The position numbers and the translations under genes are program-made. A stretch of 64,000 nt of DNA from NCBI GenBank assembly GCA_948616425.1, contig CAPGBJ010000073.1:49621-113620 (forward strand). Reading direction: 5' to 3'. The notes below the pieces were generated by a model. That model made no database searches. It was not told the origin of the DNA and saw nothing but the letters and a program-made list of their open reading frames with translations. This DNA comes from an uncultured Oscillospiraceae bacterium. Its GTDB lineage: Bacteria; Bacillota; Clostridia; Oscillospirales; Oscillospiraceae. Below are positions 8,288-16,654 of the stretch, in pieces (position 1 is the stretch's first letter; the number at the start of each line of letters is the position of its first letter).

Positions 8288-9328
8288 TCAGCCGATTCGG
8301 TCGGGATTCACGGTCATGCCCTTTTCCTGCATATACTTGACCACACCGGGGTGAATCAGACTCAGGCTGGTTTCGCTGTTGGTCAGCTCCAGCGGATTTT
8401 CCACAATGCCGGGATAGGCGGCGCGAATTTCGTCTAGATGCTCGTCAATAGCCTTGACAATCCGGTAGACCACGTCCTCGGGCAGGTCCTCGGAGACGCA
8501 GAAGCCCAGGCTGGAGCAATAGGTATTTATCTCATAGTCCAAGTTATAATCAGCGCAGCTGACAGAGCGGAAACCGTAGTAGGGGTACTGCTCCTGGACC
8601 TTGGCGGCCTCCTCGTCGGTGAAGGAGAGGATCTCAATATCCACGGAGGACATCAGATTGGTCAAGGTGGAATCGGGGCTCAGGGTGGTGCCGGACTTGG
8701 TGAAGCCGTTAATTTGACGGTTGGCGATGGCGTCCACGGCCTCAGAGGTGCTGGCGGGGTACCAGTCGGGCTCCACGCCCAGAGCGCCCAAGATGTTCAT
8801 GCTCTCGATTTCAGAGGAGGAGCCGGCAAGACCGGCGTTGTACTTCTTGCCCTGGAGATCGGAAATGGTGCGGATGCCGCTGTCACGGGAGACCACAAAG
8901 CGGTAGGCCTGGGGGACAAAGAACATCAGGTCCCGGGCGCCGGTGTAGCCGAATCCCTCATAGGTGGCAATCTGATTTTGCAGGCAGTACTCATTGACGT
9001 CGCTGGTCTGGCCAAAGGAGGCCTCGTTGGCCATCATCAGCTTATAGTCGTCCACAGTGCCGCCGGTCTCCATCAGGGTGACGGTGACGTCGTCTACATA
9101 CTTGTTGATGATATCGCAGACGGCGACGTTCAGCGCGTAGTAGCCGGAGGAGGAGCTGGTGCCGCCCCATACCAGATTATAGGTTTGGGTCGGAGTGCCG
9201 CTGGTAGCGCCAGACTGATCTGCGCTGCCGGATTTGGATGATGAGGTGTTAGGGGAGGTCGTGTTGCTGCAGGCGGCCAGACTGAGGGTCATGGCCAGAG
9301 AGAGCGTCATAGCGAGTAGCCGTTTCAT
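8288..9328 (-). CDS. TAXI-family TRAP transporter solute-binding lipoprotein
   Basis: 346 residues with a lipoprotein signal peptide (MKRLLAMTLSLAMTLSLAAC, lipobox LAAC, cysteine 20), then a Ser/Thr/Gly-rich linker. The mature part fits the TAXI (NMT1-like) binding fold: WGGTSSSSGYYALNVAVCDI near the start and a hinge around ISDLQGKKYNAGLAGSSSEI. It captures the ligand outside the membrane and delivers it to the fused permease encoded next. AGGAGG lies just upstream of ATG 9328. TAXI ligands are poorly known (glutamate and other carboxylates in studied cases), so the ligand is not assigned. Confidence 0.92.
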   Translation of the reverse strand: MKRLLAMTLSLAMTLSLAACSNTTSPNTSSSKSGSADQSGATSGTPTQTYNLVWGGTSSSSGYYALNVAVCDIINKYVDDVTVTLMETGGTVDDYKLMMANEASFGQTSDVNEYCLQNQIATYEGFGYTGARDLMFFVPQAYRFVVSRDSGIRTISDLQGKKYNAGLAGSSSEIESMNILGALGVEPDWYPASTSEAVDAIANRQINGFTKSGTTLSPDSTLTNLMSSVDIEILSFTDEEAAKVQEQYPYYGFRSVSCADYNLDYEINTYCSSLGFCVSEDLPEDVVYRIVKAIDEHLDEIRAAYPGIVENPLELTNSETSLSLIHPGVVKYMQEKGMTVNPDRIG

Positions 9329-9438
9329 AGTAGTTCCTCCTGTTTTTTGTTTTATTATTAGAAATCACGAAACGTGTATTTCTTGGACGGATAGCGCGGC
9401 GGGGAAATGCGCGAAATCCACCTTTTGACTTTATGTCT

Positions 9439-9512
9439 AGTGTACTTCCTGGGGATGCTGATATGCAATCTAAATTACCATTAGAACATATTGACAAAAT
9501 CAATAGATTGCA
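9439..9512 (-). promoter_or_regulatory. Promoter with inverted-repeat operator upstream of the TAXI-TRAP operon
   Basis: On the minus strand TTGCAT (9468-9463), an 18-base spacer and TACACT (9444-9439) give a plausible sigma-A promoter. A perfect 9-base inverted repeat TGCAATCTA (9464-9472) / TAGATTGCA (9504-9512) has one arm over the -35 element, as expected for a regulator-binding site. A single AGATTGC half-site also occurs in the LysR/transketolase intergenic region near 3349. Confidence 0.5.
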
Positions 9513-9794
9513 ATGGGGCGGTGCGCTTTTTTTGAGCTGGGCAGGAAGCTGAACACTATTTTGGTGGGATTTTGGCGGAAAAGTCCCCCGCTGATAAGCG
9601 ATAAAATCACTAAATATCTCTGCCGTAAAATGTAAAGCTCTATCATAATTTTATAAAAAATTCCCGAAATGTCTAATACATAAAATAGGGAGTGATCATA
9701 GAGTTTTGTCTATGGAAGAGGACGCTTGCGCGGGAGGGGAGAGGGTCCAGGTGAATGGAGAGAAGACTGTATTCCGGCGGGCGGCGTGCTGGGC
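9513..9794. other. Gene-free spacer
   Basis: Part of the 550-base gap between the TAXI operon and the glutaminase gene. AT-rich around 9590-9700, with no conserved reading frame or RNA recognised. Confidence 0.5.
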
Positions 9795-9837
9795 ACAGAA
9801 AACCGCTCCCCGATACCGGTGCAGTATCGGGGAGCGG
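9795..9837 (-). terminator. Intrinsic terminator after glutaminase
   Basis: 14-bp perfect stem CCGCTCCCCGATAC / GTATCGGGGAGCGG with a 7-base loop. On the minus strand it is followed by TTTTCTG. It ends the M20/membrane/glutaminase operon. Confidence 0.85.
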
Positions 9838-9879
9838 TACGCAGGGCAAATCTGTGATAGGGTCGGTGTGGACAGGGCT

Positions 9880-10797
9880 CTAGAATATGCTCAGATACAT
9901 CTTGTGACTGAGCCGCTCCAACACCTGGATGCCCGCAAGGCTATTGCCCTTGCTGTCCAACGCCGGTGAGAAGATGCCAATCCCCATCCGAGTGGGGACA
10001 ATGGCCATGATTCCGCCGCCTACTCCGCTTTTGGCCGGAACTCCAACTTTTACGGCGAAGTCCCCGGAGCCGTCGTACATGCCGCAGGTCATGAGAATGG
10101 CGTTGACATAGTGGGCGTACTGGCTGGGGAAAATGCGCTGGTCAGTCTGGGGCATTTTTCCCCGATTGGCCAGCACATAGCCGATGTTGGCCAGGTCCTT
10201 GCAGCTTACCTTGATGGAGCAGGCGCGGAAGTAGCAGTCCAGAACCTGTTCCACATCGTCTTCAATCATACCGGAGCTCTTGAGCAGAAAGGCCAGGGCC
10301 CTATTTTTATGTCCGGTGCGCTTTTCTGACAGGTAGACCGCCTCGTCAACTTCAATCTCCGGATTTCCGGCCAGCAGCCGGGTGAGTTCCAGCAGGCGAT
10401 GAAATCGCTCCTGGTAATCCGCCCCTTTCACCAGGGTACACATGGCGATGGCGCCCATGTTGACCATGGGGTTGAGGTGGTCGCTGAGCAGGCGCTGGTC
10501 TGTGACATTGATGGCGTCGAAGGGCTTTCCGGTGGCCTCCACGCCGATTTTAGAGCGGACATAGTCCACCCCGTTGTCCATCAGCGTCAGCAGCAGCAAG
10601 ATGGGTTTTACAACGCTCTGGATGGTAAAATTCTTTTTGTAGCTGCCCGCATGGTAGTGCTTTCCGTCGCTGCGGACCACATAAATGCCCAAGTCGCTGA
10701 TGTCGCCCTTGGCCAGTTCAGGGATGTAGTCGGCCAATTTGCCTTGGGCGGTGTAGGGCCTACACTCCTCCAGAAGCCGCTCCAGAAGTTCTTCCAT
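9880..10797 (-). CDS. glsA: Glutaminase (serine-dependent GlsA type)
   Basis: 305 residues, the normal length for bacterial glutaminase. It has the beta-lactamase-like S-x-x-K catalytic pair (S61, K64 in QSVVKP), YIPELA near residue 24, INVTDQRLLSDHLNPMVNMG with the conserved asparagines, and the C-terminal KSGVGGGIMAIVPTRMGIG. It hydrolyses L-glutamine to glutamate and ammonia in the cytoplasm. It is the last gene of a four-gene minus-strand operon, 17 bases after the small membrane protein gene. Its place after an M20 amidohydrolase suggests it processes glutamine released from conjugates. Confidence 0.95.
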   Translation of the reverse strand: MEELLERLLEECRPYTAQGKLADYIPELAKGDISDLGIYVVRSDGKHYHAGSYKKNFTIQSVVKPILLLLTLMDNGVDYVRSKIGVEATGKPFDAINVTDQRLLSDHLNPMVNMGAIAMCTLVKGADYQERFHRLLELTRLLAGNPEIEVDEAVYLSEKRTGHKNRALAFLLKSSGMIEDDVEQVLDCYFRACSIKVSCKDLANIGYVLANRGKMPQTDQRIFPSQYAHYVNAILMTCGMYDGSGDFAVKVGVPAKSGVGGGIMAIVPTRMGIGIFSPALDSKGNSLAGIQVLERLSHKMYLSIF

Positions 10798-10814
10798 TGT
10801 TGTCTCCCCCCGGT

Positions 10815-11483
10815 TTAGAGCAGGTTTTTCTTGTAGAGGAAACAGGAGTAGGCCACAGAGAGCACGATGACGCCTACCATGATAAAGCTTTGATTGGTGG
10901 AAAAGAAGGAGGCGCCCACCGCAATGCGGACTATAATGGCCAAGGCGATGGGGCAGACCGCCTGCTTGGGGGCTTTCGCGATCTGCGGGACGAGCAGCGC
11001 GCCAAACAGGGCGGGCATCATATTTTTAAAGGCGGGCTGCAGGAAGGGGTTGTTGTAGATGGGGGCGAAGAGGGGGGCCAGGAAGAGCATGCCGGCGAAG
11101 ACGATGACGGTTGTGACAAAGGTGGAGGAGGCCACGGCGATGATAGAGATTACGTCGCCCTTGCTGGTGCCGGGGGCGTGGCCAGAGACCTCCATAGCGT
11201 TGATAGCCGCAGGGGTCTTCATATTGCTGAGGTTGCCGGTCACACAGGCCATATACAGCGCGCCGCAGCCGATCAGGGGGGCGTAGGCCAGGTTTTCACA
11301 GACGCCGGCGATGGTGAAGGTGAGCAGAATGGGGACGCCGTTCTGCAGGGCGGCGGGGACGTCAAACTGAATGTGGTAAATGGCTCCGAGCAAAAAGGCC
11401 AGCCCAATAAAGCAAGCCAGTATCAGAATTACAGTGCTCCGCCCGAGTATATGTATTTTGCTGTTAAAACTCTTTTCTTTCAT
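10815..11483 (-). CDS. Small polytopic membrane protein, partner of DUF5058 protein
   Basis: 222 residues from ATG 11483 (AAGGAGGATGTCAG directly upstream). About six to seven hydrophobic segments, for example STVILILACFIGLAFLLGA, IAVASSTFVTTVIVFAGMLF and IALAIIVRIAVGASFF. I do not recognise a named family with certainty. It starts 13 bases after the DUF5058 gene and both are flanked by hydrolases, so the two probably form one two-component permease. The substrate is inferred from the operon (glutamine or glutamate conjugate), not seen in sequence. No ATPase or binding protein accompanies it. Confidence 0.6.
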   Translation of the reverse strand: MKEKSFNSKIHILGRSTVILILACFIGLAFLLGAIYHIQFDVPAALQNGVPILLTFTIAGVCENLAYAPLIGCGALYMACVTGNLSNMKTPAAINAMEVSGHAPGTSKGDVISIIAVASSTFVTTVIVFAGMLFLAPLFAPIYNNPFLQPAFKNMMPALFGALLVPQIAKAPKQAVCPIALAIIVRIAVGASFFSTNQSFIMVGVIVLSVAYSCFLYKKNLL

Positions 11484-11496
11484 TCTGACATCCTCC

Positions 11497-12213
11497 TTAT
11501 GCAACCACTGCCGCGTTGACAATGCAGGAGATGAACATTCCTGCCAGCATACTGATGGGGAAAGCAAATTCCTTCAGCTTTGGCATCGTTTTCGATACCT
11601 TTGTCAGAATCAGCGACACTGCGCCGGCGCCCAATATGGCCGAGATCATCGGCAGATCAGAGACGCTGGTGAGATAGGGGGCGGCAAAGGTGCCATACAT
11701 GCCCAGGAACATCGCGCCGGTGATGATGGGGACCAGGGTGGCATTGCGGCTCTTTACCTGCTCGACCCCCTTGTCATAGGTCTTCAAAAAGATGACATTG
11801 AAGATGTTTCCGCCCAAAATGCCGATGGAGACCACAAAGAGGATGGCCACAAAGACATCCAGCGGGATACTCTCCACCGCCAGAGACTCCATGCCGAAAG
11901 CCTGCGCGGCCATGTTGGCCACCATGGTTTCGTAGGTGGCGGAGCCCACCACACTCAGACGCAGCCACGGGAAGTATCGGCCCAGTAGGGGGACCAGCAT
12001 CAGATAGCTGACCACAATAGGCAGGGAGGGGACGATGGAGAAGACGGCGCTGCTGCGGGCGGCTTCCATCAGTTCCTCCCGGGTCATCTCCAGCTCCTTG
12101 CCCCGCTTCAGGGCCAGCAGGATGAATAGGATGGGCTGCAGCAGTACAATCAGGATGGTAATACCGCACAAAATGGCCATGGTAGAGCTGTTTGCCAATT
12201 GCATATGGGTCAT
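11497..12213 (-). CDS. DUF5058-like integral membrane protein
   Basis: 238 residues from ATG 12213; AAGGAG lies 9 bases upstream (a GTG two codons earlier has poorer spacing). It starts with MTHMQLANSSTMAILCG, a long hydrophobic helix and a charged loop RGKELEMTREELMEAARSSA, then about five more membrane segments (SIVPSLPIVVSYLMLVPLLG, VFVAILFVVSIGILGGNIF, PMISAILGAGAVSLIL). This resembles the DUF5058 family, which has no proven function. It is encoded between an M20 amidohydrolase and a second small membrane protein and is probably one half of an uptake system. Confidence 0.65.
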   Translation of the reverse strand: MTHMQLANSSTMAILCGITILIVLLQPILFILLALKRGKELEMTREELMEAARSSAVFSIVPSLPIVVSYLMLVPLLGRYFPWLRLSVVGSATYETMVANMAAQAFGMESLAVESIPLDVFVAILFVVSIGILGGNIFNVIFLKTYDKGVEQVKSRNATLVPIITGAMFLGMYGTFAAPYLTSVSDLPMISAILGAGAVSLILTKVSKTMPKLKEFAFPISMLAGMFISCIVNAAVVA

Positions 12214-12449
12214 AAACACTCACTCCTTATGTATTGACGATATGTGGCGCGCCGCCCCCGCCCTCTGGGGTGGGGAGCGATAGACGGTCAGAGGACTAGA
12301 CGCCGTTTGCGCTGTAGAGATATAGCCAAGGGCAAGGAACTATGGCGCTGGACAAAGCCAACCTGGCGCGGATCAATTTCAAAGGAGGTTGGCGAGATAT
12401 GGCGGCAAAAGAACGCTGTTTGGGTGGATGGGCACGCCTCAGAGGGGCC

Positions 12450-13874
12450 CTAGTCGTGGATGCGGGGACCGATTTCCTTGGGGACCGGGCAGATGTAGCT
12501 TCCCCCTGTGGTGCGGATCAGCTCGGCCTTGGCCTGCTCCACCAGTTGGGGTTCCTGACAGAAGCGGATACCGGCTAGAGCCAGCACCTTGCCGGCCTGG
12601 AGGGTCATCTTGTGGGCGATGGCGCTCTTCCCCTGGGCGGTCATCTGCCAGGTGTGGGCCGCGGTACCCATCACCGCCGTGGACATGCTTAAAAATGCCA
12701 GGGGCACCACATAACTGGCGTCGCCCACGTCGGTAGAACCGGGCATGGCGGGCATGTTCCAGTTGATGGGCCTGACGGCGCAGTCCACCGGGAAATTCAG
12801 GGCGTCCTCGCCGTATCTGGCTTTCACCATGGCAATCTTTCGCTCCAGAGCCTCTCCGTTGTCGCAGCTGTAGAAGAAGTTCCGGGCAAAGTCGACCTCC
12901 TCCTGAGAAAATTCAGGCATTCCGACCTCCTCCAGGGCCGCCTGAGTCACGTCGCTGACCACATGGTTGGGGATCAGGTCGGACAGGCCGGCGTAGAGCT
13001 CGTAGCTCATCTCGGTTCCCGTCATCTTGGCGGCGCCCTCGGCCACGGCGATGACCCGGGCCAGAATCTCCTGTACCTGGCTGCTCTTGGGAGCGCGGAT
13101 GAAGTAGTGGACGCAGCTGGAACCCTGTACCACATTGGGGGCAATTCCGCCGACATCCCGATAGGCGTAATGCACCCGGGCCTCGGGAATGATGTGCTCC
13201 CGGAGGTAGTTGACCCCCACGCTCATCAGCTCGGCGGCGTCCAGGGCGGACCGGCCCAGATGGGGGGCGGCCGCGGCGTGGGCGGTGACCCCTTTGAAGC
13301 GGAAGAAGACGCTGACATTGGCCAGGGAGGAGAAGCCCGCAACACCGCAGTTGTCGAAGGGGTGCCAGCTGAAGGCGATGTCCAGACAGTCAAAGAACCC
13401 GTCCCGGGCCAGATAGGCCTTGCTGTTGCCCTTCTCCTCGCTGGGGCAGCCGAACAGTACCACCGTGCCCTTGCCGGGGTTTTGCTCGAGATATCGCTTT
13501 AGCCCCAGAGCAGCGGCGAGGCAGCCCGCCCCCAGCAGATTGTGGCCGCAGCCGTGGCCGTTGGGGTTGTCCCCGCAGGCGGGGCGGCGCTCCGCACAGT
13601 CGGCCTGCTGGGAGAGGTCGGGCAGGGCGTCGTACTCCGCCAGATAACCAATGACAGGTTTTCCGCTGCCGTAGGTGGCCTTGAAAGCGGTGGGCATTGC
13701 GTCCAGCCCCGTTTCAACCTGGAAGCCCTCCTCCTTGAGCAGGTCCACATAGAGCTGCGCGGTCTTAAATTCCTGAAAGCCCAACTCGGCGAAGTCAAAG
13801 ACCTGGTCGCTGAGGTCCAGGACTGCGGACGCTTTTTCCTGAATAGCCTGTTCTATCATCTGTTTGTACTGCAT
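12450..13874 (-). CDS. M20 family amidohydrolase (AbgB-like)
   Basis: 474 residues, matching the length of p-aminobenzoyl-glutamate hydrolase subunit B. Metal-binding and catalytic motifs of the M20 dimer-forming peptidases are present: GHGCGHNLLGAG, GCPSEEKGNSKAYL, WHP and the dimerisation-domain KGVTAHAAAAPHLGRSALDA. AbgB-type enzymes split the amide bond in acyl or aroyl amino acids such as p-aminobenzoyl-glutamate. It is first in a minus-strand operon with two membrane proteins and glutaminase, so the likely substrate is an N-acyl glutamine or glutamate. GAGGGAG precedes ATG 13874. A truncated copy of the dispersed repeat lies just upstream. Confidence 0.88.
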   Translation of the reverse strand: MQYKQMIEQAIQEKASAVLDLSDQVFDFAELGFQEFKTAQLYVDLLKEEGFQVETGLDAMPTAFKATYGSGKPVIGYLAEYDALPDLSQQADCAERRPACGDNPNGHGCGHNLLGAGCLAAALGLKRYLEQNPGKGTVVLFGCPSEEKGNSKAYLARDGFFDCLDIAFSWHPFDNCGVAGFSSLANVSVFFRFKGVTAHAAAAPHLGRSALDAAELMSVGVNYLREHIIPEARVHYAYRDVGGIAPNVVQGSSCVHYFIRAPKSSQVQEILARVIAVAEGAAKMTGTEMSYELYAGLSDLIPNHVVSDVTQAALEEVGMPEFSQEEVDFARNFFYSCDNGEALERKIAMVKARYGEDALNFPVDCAVRPINWNMPAMPGSTDVGDASYVVPLAFLSMSTAVMGTAAHTWQMTAQGKSAIAHKMTLQAGKVLALAGIRFCQEPQLVEQAKAELIRTTGGSYICPVPKEIGPRIHD

Positions 13875-13901
13875 AATCTTTCTCCCTCATTTCTGATATT
13901 T

Positions 13902-14008
13902 TTACCATTTTTCGCAGGAATACTGGATATACTGCAAGAAAAATTGGGGCAGTATGGCGGAAAAAGACCCGCCTCCTGGGCGTATTGACATGCTTCAAAC
14001 AAGCCCTA
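13902..14008 (+). repeat. Dispersed TIR repeat, copy 1 (left-truncated)
   Basis: About 107 bases matching the right two thirds of the elements at 25278-25443 and 55757-55923. It shares the core CAAGAAAAATTGGGGCAGTA and ends in CATGCTTCAAACAAGCCCTA, whose complement differs at one base from the other terminal repeats. The left end is missing or replaced by the M20 gene leader. The TAG stop of the alpha-galactosidase gene (14006-14008) lies in the last bases of the element. Confidence 0.85.
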
Positions 14009-16216
14009 AGCCCTCAGAACAAAGATATGGGAGTCAAAGTCCTGGGCGGCGGCTTGGCCGGGCTGGCGCTCTCCAGCGGCGCTGTCGGTGGTGCACAGCC
14101 CCACCTCCATCAGTTCGTCGCCGTAGTGGGCAGACCCGCCGTCCACAGTGTAGCACAATTCTGGGTCCAGGCCGCGCAGACGTACCCTGCGGTAGGGGCC
14201 GTTGACCTCGTTGAGCGCCTTGTACCAGCCCACCAGGGCGGTGCGCCTGTCGGGGCTGACCACCATCCAGGCGGTAAAATTGCCCTCAAAGGGGGAGAGC
14301 AGGCGGTAGAAATCTCCAAACTGGATGACCTGCCGGTACTCCTTCATAAAGGCGATCTGCTCCCGCACCTGGGCGCGCTCCTCGCTGGTGAGGCTGTTCA
14401 GATCCAGCTCGTAGCCAAAGGTGCCGAAGACCGCCGTATTGGCCCGGGTGGACAGGGGGGTGAGGCGGTTAATCTGGTGGTTTGGCACGGCGGATACGTG
14501 GGCGCCGATGGAACTGAGGGGGTAACAGAAGGAGGTGCCGTACTGAATCTTCTGCCGCTCTACTCCGTCTGAATCGTCGGACGCCCAGCCCTGGGGGGCG
14601 TAATAGAGCATCCCCGGATCAAACCGACCGCCTCCGGAGGCGCAGGACTCAAAGAGCACATGGGGGAAGCGCCGGGTCAGCCGGTCGTATAGGTCGTAGA
14701 CCCCGAGCATATAGCGGTGCATGACCTCCCCCTGTCGGTCGGGGGGCAGGGCGGCGGAGTACACCTCTGTCATGCTGCGATTCATGTCCCACTTGACATA
14801 AGATACCTTGGCCTGGGATAAGATCTCGGCCATCTGGCTGTAGATGCAGTCCACCACCTCCCCTCGGGAGAAGTCCAGCACAAACTGATTTCTTCCATGG
14901 GAGACGCGGCGGTCCGGAGTCTGGAGAATCCAGTCTGGGTGGGCCCGGAAGAGGTCGGAATCTCTGTTCACCATCTCCGGTTCGAACCACAGGCCGAACT
15001 TCATCCCCAATGCCTCTATGCGGTCGGCCAGACGGGAGATGCCGCCAGGCAGCCGTTCCTGATTGGCTGACCAGTCGCCCAGACCGGCACAGTCGCTGCA
15101 TCGGGCGCCAAACCAGCCGTCGTCCAGGACAAAGAGTTCCACCCCGTCCTCCTTTGCCGCCTGGGCGATGGACACCAGCTTGTCCTCGGTGAAGTCGAAA
15201 TAGGTGGCCTCCCAGTTGTTGATCAGGATGGGACGGGGGCGGTCCCGCCATTCTCCCCGGGCCAGACGGGTGCGGTAGAGGGTGTGGAAGGTGCGGCTCA
15301 TGGCGCCCATGCCCTGATTGGAGTATACGATTACCCCCTCGGGGGTTTGGAAGGACTCGCCGGGGGACAACTTCCAGTCGAAGTGGAAGGGGTTGATGCC
15401 CAGCGTGACCCGGGTGGTGTCCCAGGAGTCCACCTCCGCTTGGGCCAGAAAATTGCCGGAGTAGATCAGGGAAAAGCCCATCACCTCGCCCCGGTCCTCG
15501 TCTGTGCCGGGGCGGCGGAGCATGACAAAGGGATTGTGGTTGTGGGAGGAGTGGCCTCGGGTGGACTCCACCGACTGAATACCCTGTTCCAGTGGGCGTA
15601 CCTTCAGATACCGCTCTCGAGACCAGGCGCCGGAGAAATGGAGAAACTCATAGTCGCTGTCGGGCAGGTCCAGAGACAGACTCATAGCCGTGGTCAAGTG
15701 AAGCTCCTGACTGCCGTGGTTCTCCAACCGGACAGAGCGGGCCAGAGCGGGGAGACTGGTGAAGAGTGTGTAACTGAGGAAAAGGGAAACATTGAGCACC
15801 TTGTCCTCCAGGTGGAGCGTCAAGGTCTCCGCCTCGCTGTCTGCCTCGCAGTAGGTGGCGGGCAGACCCGGTAGGGCGGGCTTGCCGGGTGAGACGGTGT
15901 GGGAGCGGTAGACAAAGCTGACAATTCGGCTGCCGTTGGGTTGAATCAACGCTACAGCCGGGTGGCGGAAGTCGGAGGTCCCGTAGACGGGGTACTCCTG
16001 TTTGCAGTGTTCCAGGGAGAAGAGTTTGTTTCCCTCGAAGACACAGGCGGACATGGGGCGGTGGTGGAGTTCCAACAGGTGGTCGAAACTCTCTCGGTCC
16101 CGGATGGCCCGGCCGAAGTAGAGCTGACCCAGGGACTCGTCAGGCAGCACCTTCATCAGATAGCTGATTTGACCGTTGGTGAGATGAAACGTTTGGGTGC
16201 TTTCGTGGTAAATCAT
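14006..16216 (-). CDS. Alpha-galactosidase, glycoside hydrolase family 36
   Basis: 736 residues from ATG 16216; the frame is open further upstream but without sensible sequence. It has the full GH36 layout: N-terminal beta-sandwich (about 1-320), a central TIM barrel beginning near NNWEATYFDF, and a C-terminal domain. The nucleophile aspartate lies in KWDMNRSMTE (about residue 475) and the acid/base region in ESCASGGGRFDPGM (about 530). No signal peptide, so it probably acts in the cytoplasm on imported alpha-galactosides such as raffinose family sugars or melibiose. No sugar transporter is adjacent. The stop codon falls in the end of a dispersed repeat. Confidence 0.95.
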   Translation of the reverse strand: MIYHESTQTFHLTNGQISYLMKVLPDESLGQLYFGRAIRDRESFDHLLELHHRPMSACVFEGNKLFSLEHCKQEYPVYGTSDFRHPAVALIQPNGSRIVSFVYRSHTVSPGKPALPGLPATYCEADSEAETLTLHLEDKVLNVSLFLSYTLFTSLPALARSVRLENHGSQELHLTTAMSLSLDLPDSDYEFLHFSGAWSRERYLKVRPLEQGIQSVESTRGHSSHNHNPFVMLRRPGTDEDRGEVMGFSLIYSGNFLAQAEVDSWDTTRVTLGINPFHFDWKLSPGESFQTPEGVIVYSNQGMGAMSRTFHTLYRTRLARGEWRDRPRPILINNWEATYFDFTEDKLVSIAQAAKEDGVELFVLDDGWFGARCSDCAGLGDWSANQERLPGGISRLADRIEALGMKFGLWFEPEMVNRDSDLFRAHPDWILQTPDRRVSHGRNQFVLDFSRGEVVDCIYSQMAEILSQAKVSYVKWDMNRSMTEVYSAALPPDRQGEVMHRYMLGVYDLYDRLTRRFPHVLFESCASGGGRFDPGMLYYAPQGWASDDSDGVERQKIQYGTSFCYPLSSIGAHVSAVPNHQINRLTPLSTRANTAVFGTFGYELDLNSLTSEERAQVREQIAFMKEYRQVIQFGDFYRLLSPFEGNFTAWMVVSPDRRTALVGWYKALNEVNGPYRRVRLRGLDPELCYTVDGGSAHYGDELMEVGLCTTDSAAGERQPGQAAAQDFDSHIFVLRA

Positions 16217-16324
16217 ATATATCGAAACCTCTTCTTGGAGCGTGCTTGGGGATGCACGGTCCGACATTTCCGCCGGGAAGCACAGGTCCGGACAGATACC
16301 GCCGTGGATCTCAGTGGTACTTTG

Positions 16325-16353
16325 ACTATAGCATAGACAGAGGCGGAATACAA
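16325..16353 (-). promoter_or_regulatory. Predicted promoter of alpha-galactosidase
   Basis: On the minus strand TTGTAT, 17-base spacer and TATAGT, about 110 bases upstream of the start codon. Confidence 0.5.
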
Positions 16354-16527
16354 GTGGCTGTTGCCGTTTTGCGCGGCGCTGTGGAGAGACCGCCCTATGT
16401 CCAGGCCGCTGTGCTGCCGGTGTGTGTCGGCAGGAAATAATATAGGTCAATATGGGGGAAAGGCGGGGGGGCGGCGGTGGACAATTTGTAAGAAACAGGG
16501 AAAAAGAGCGGGGAGGAAAAATTCTCC

Positions 16528-16600
16528 TTGACATCTGAAAAGCATACTCTATAATAACATTCAAGTATTTTATCTAAAAAAATTTAACTAAAATACTTGA
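16528..16600 (+). promoter_or_regulatory. Fatty-acid operon promoter with palindromic operator
   Basis: Consensus -35 TTGACA (16528-16533) and -10 TATAAT (16550-16555) with a 16-base spacer. Immediately downstream is a perfect 12-base inverted repeat TCAAGTATTTTA (16561-16572) / TAAAATACTTGA (16589-16600). The first arm covers the predicted transcription start, an arrangement suited to repression. The MarR-family gene at the end of the operon is the obvious candidate for the binding protein. Confidence 0.8.
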
Positions 16601-16654
16601 GATTGATGGCGCGGCCTGTATCCGCGCCCAAACCTGAAAGGACGGTTGATTGAC

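Noticed and set aside
12220..12449. Short plus-strand frames with a strong AAAGGAGG between the DUF5058 and M20 genes
   Set aside because: The frames run antisense into the M20 gene, have no family resemblance and the purine run is not matched to a conserved start.
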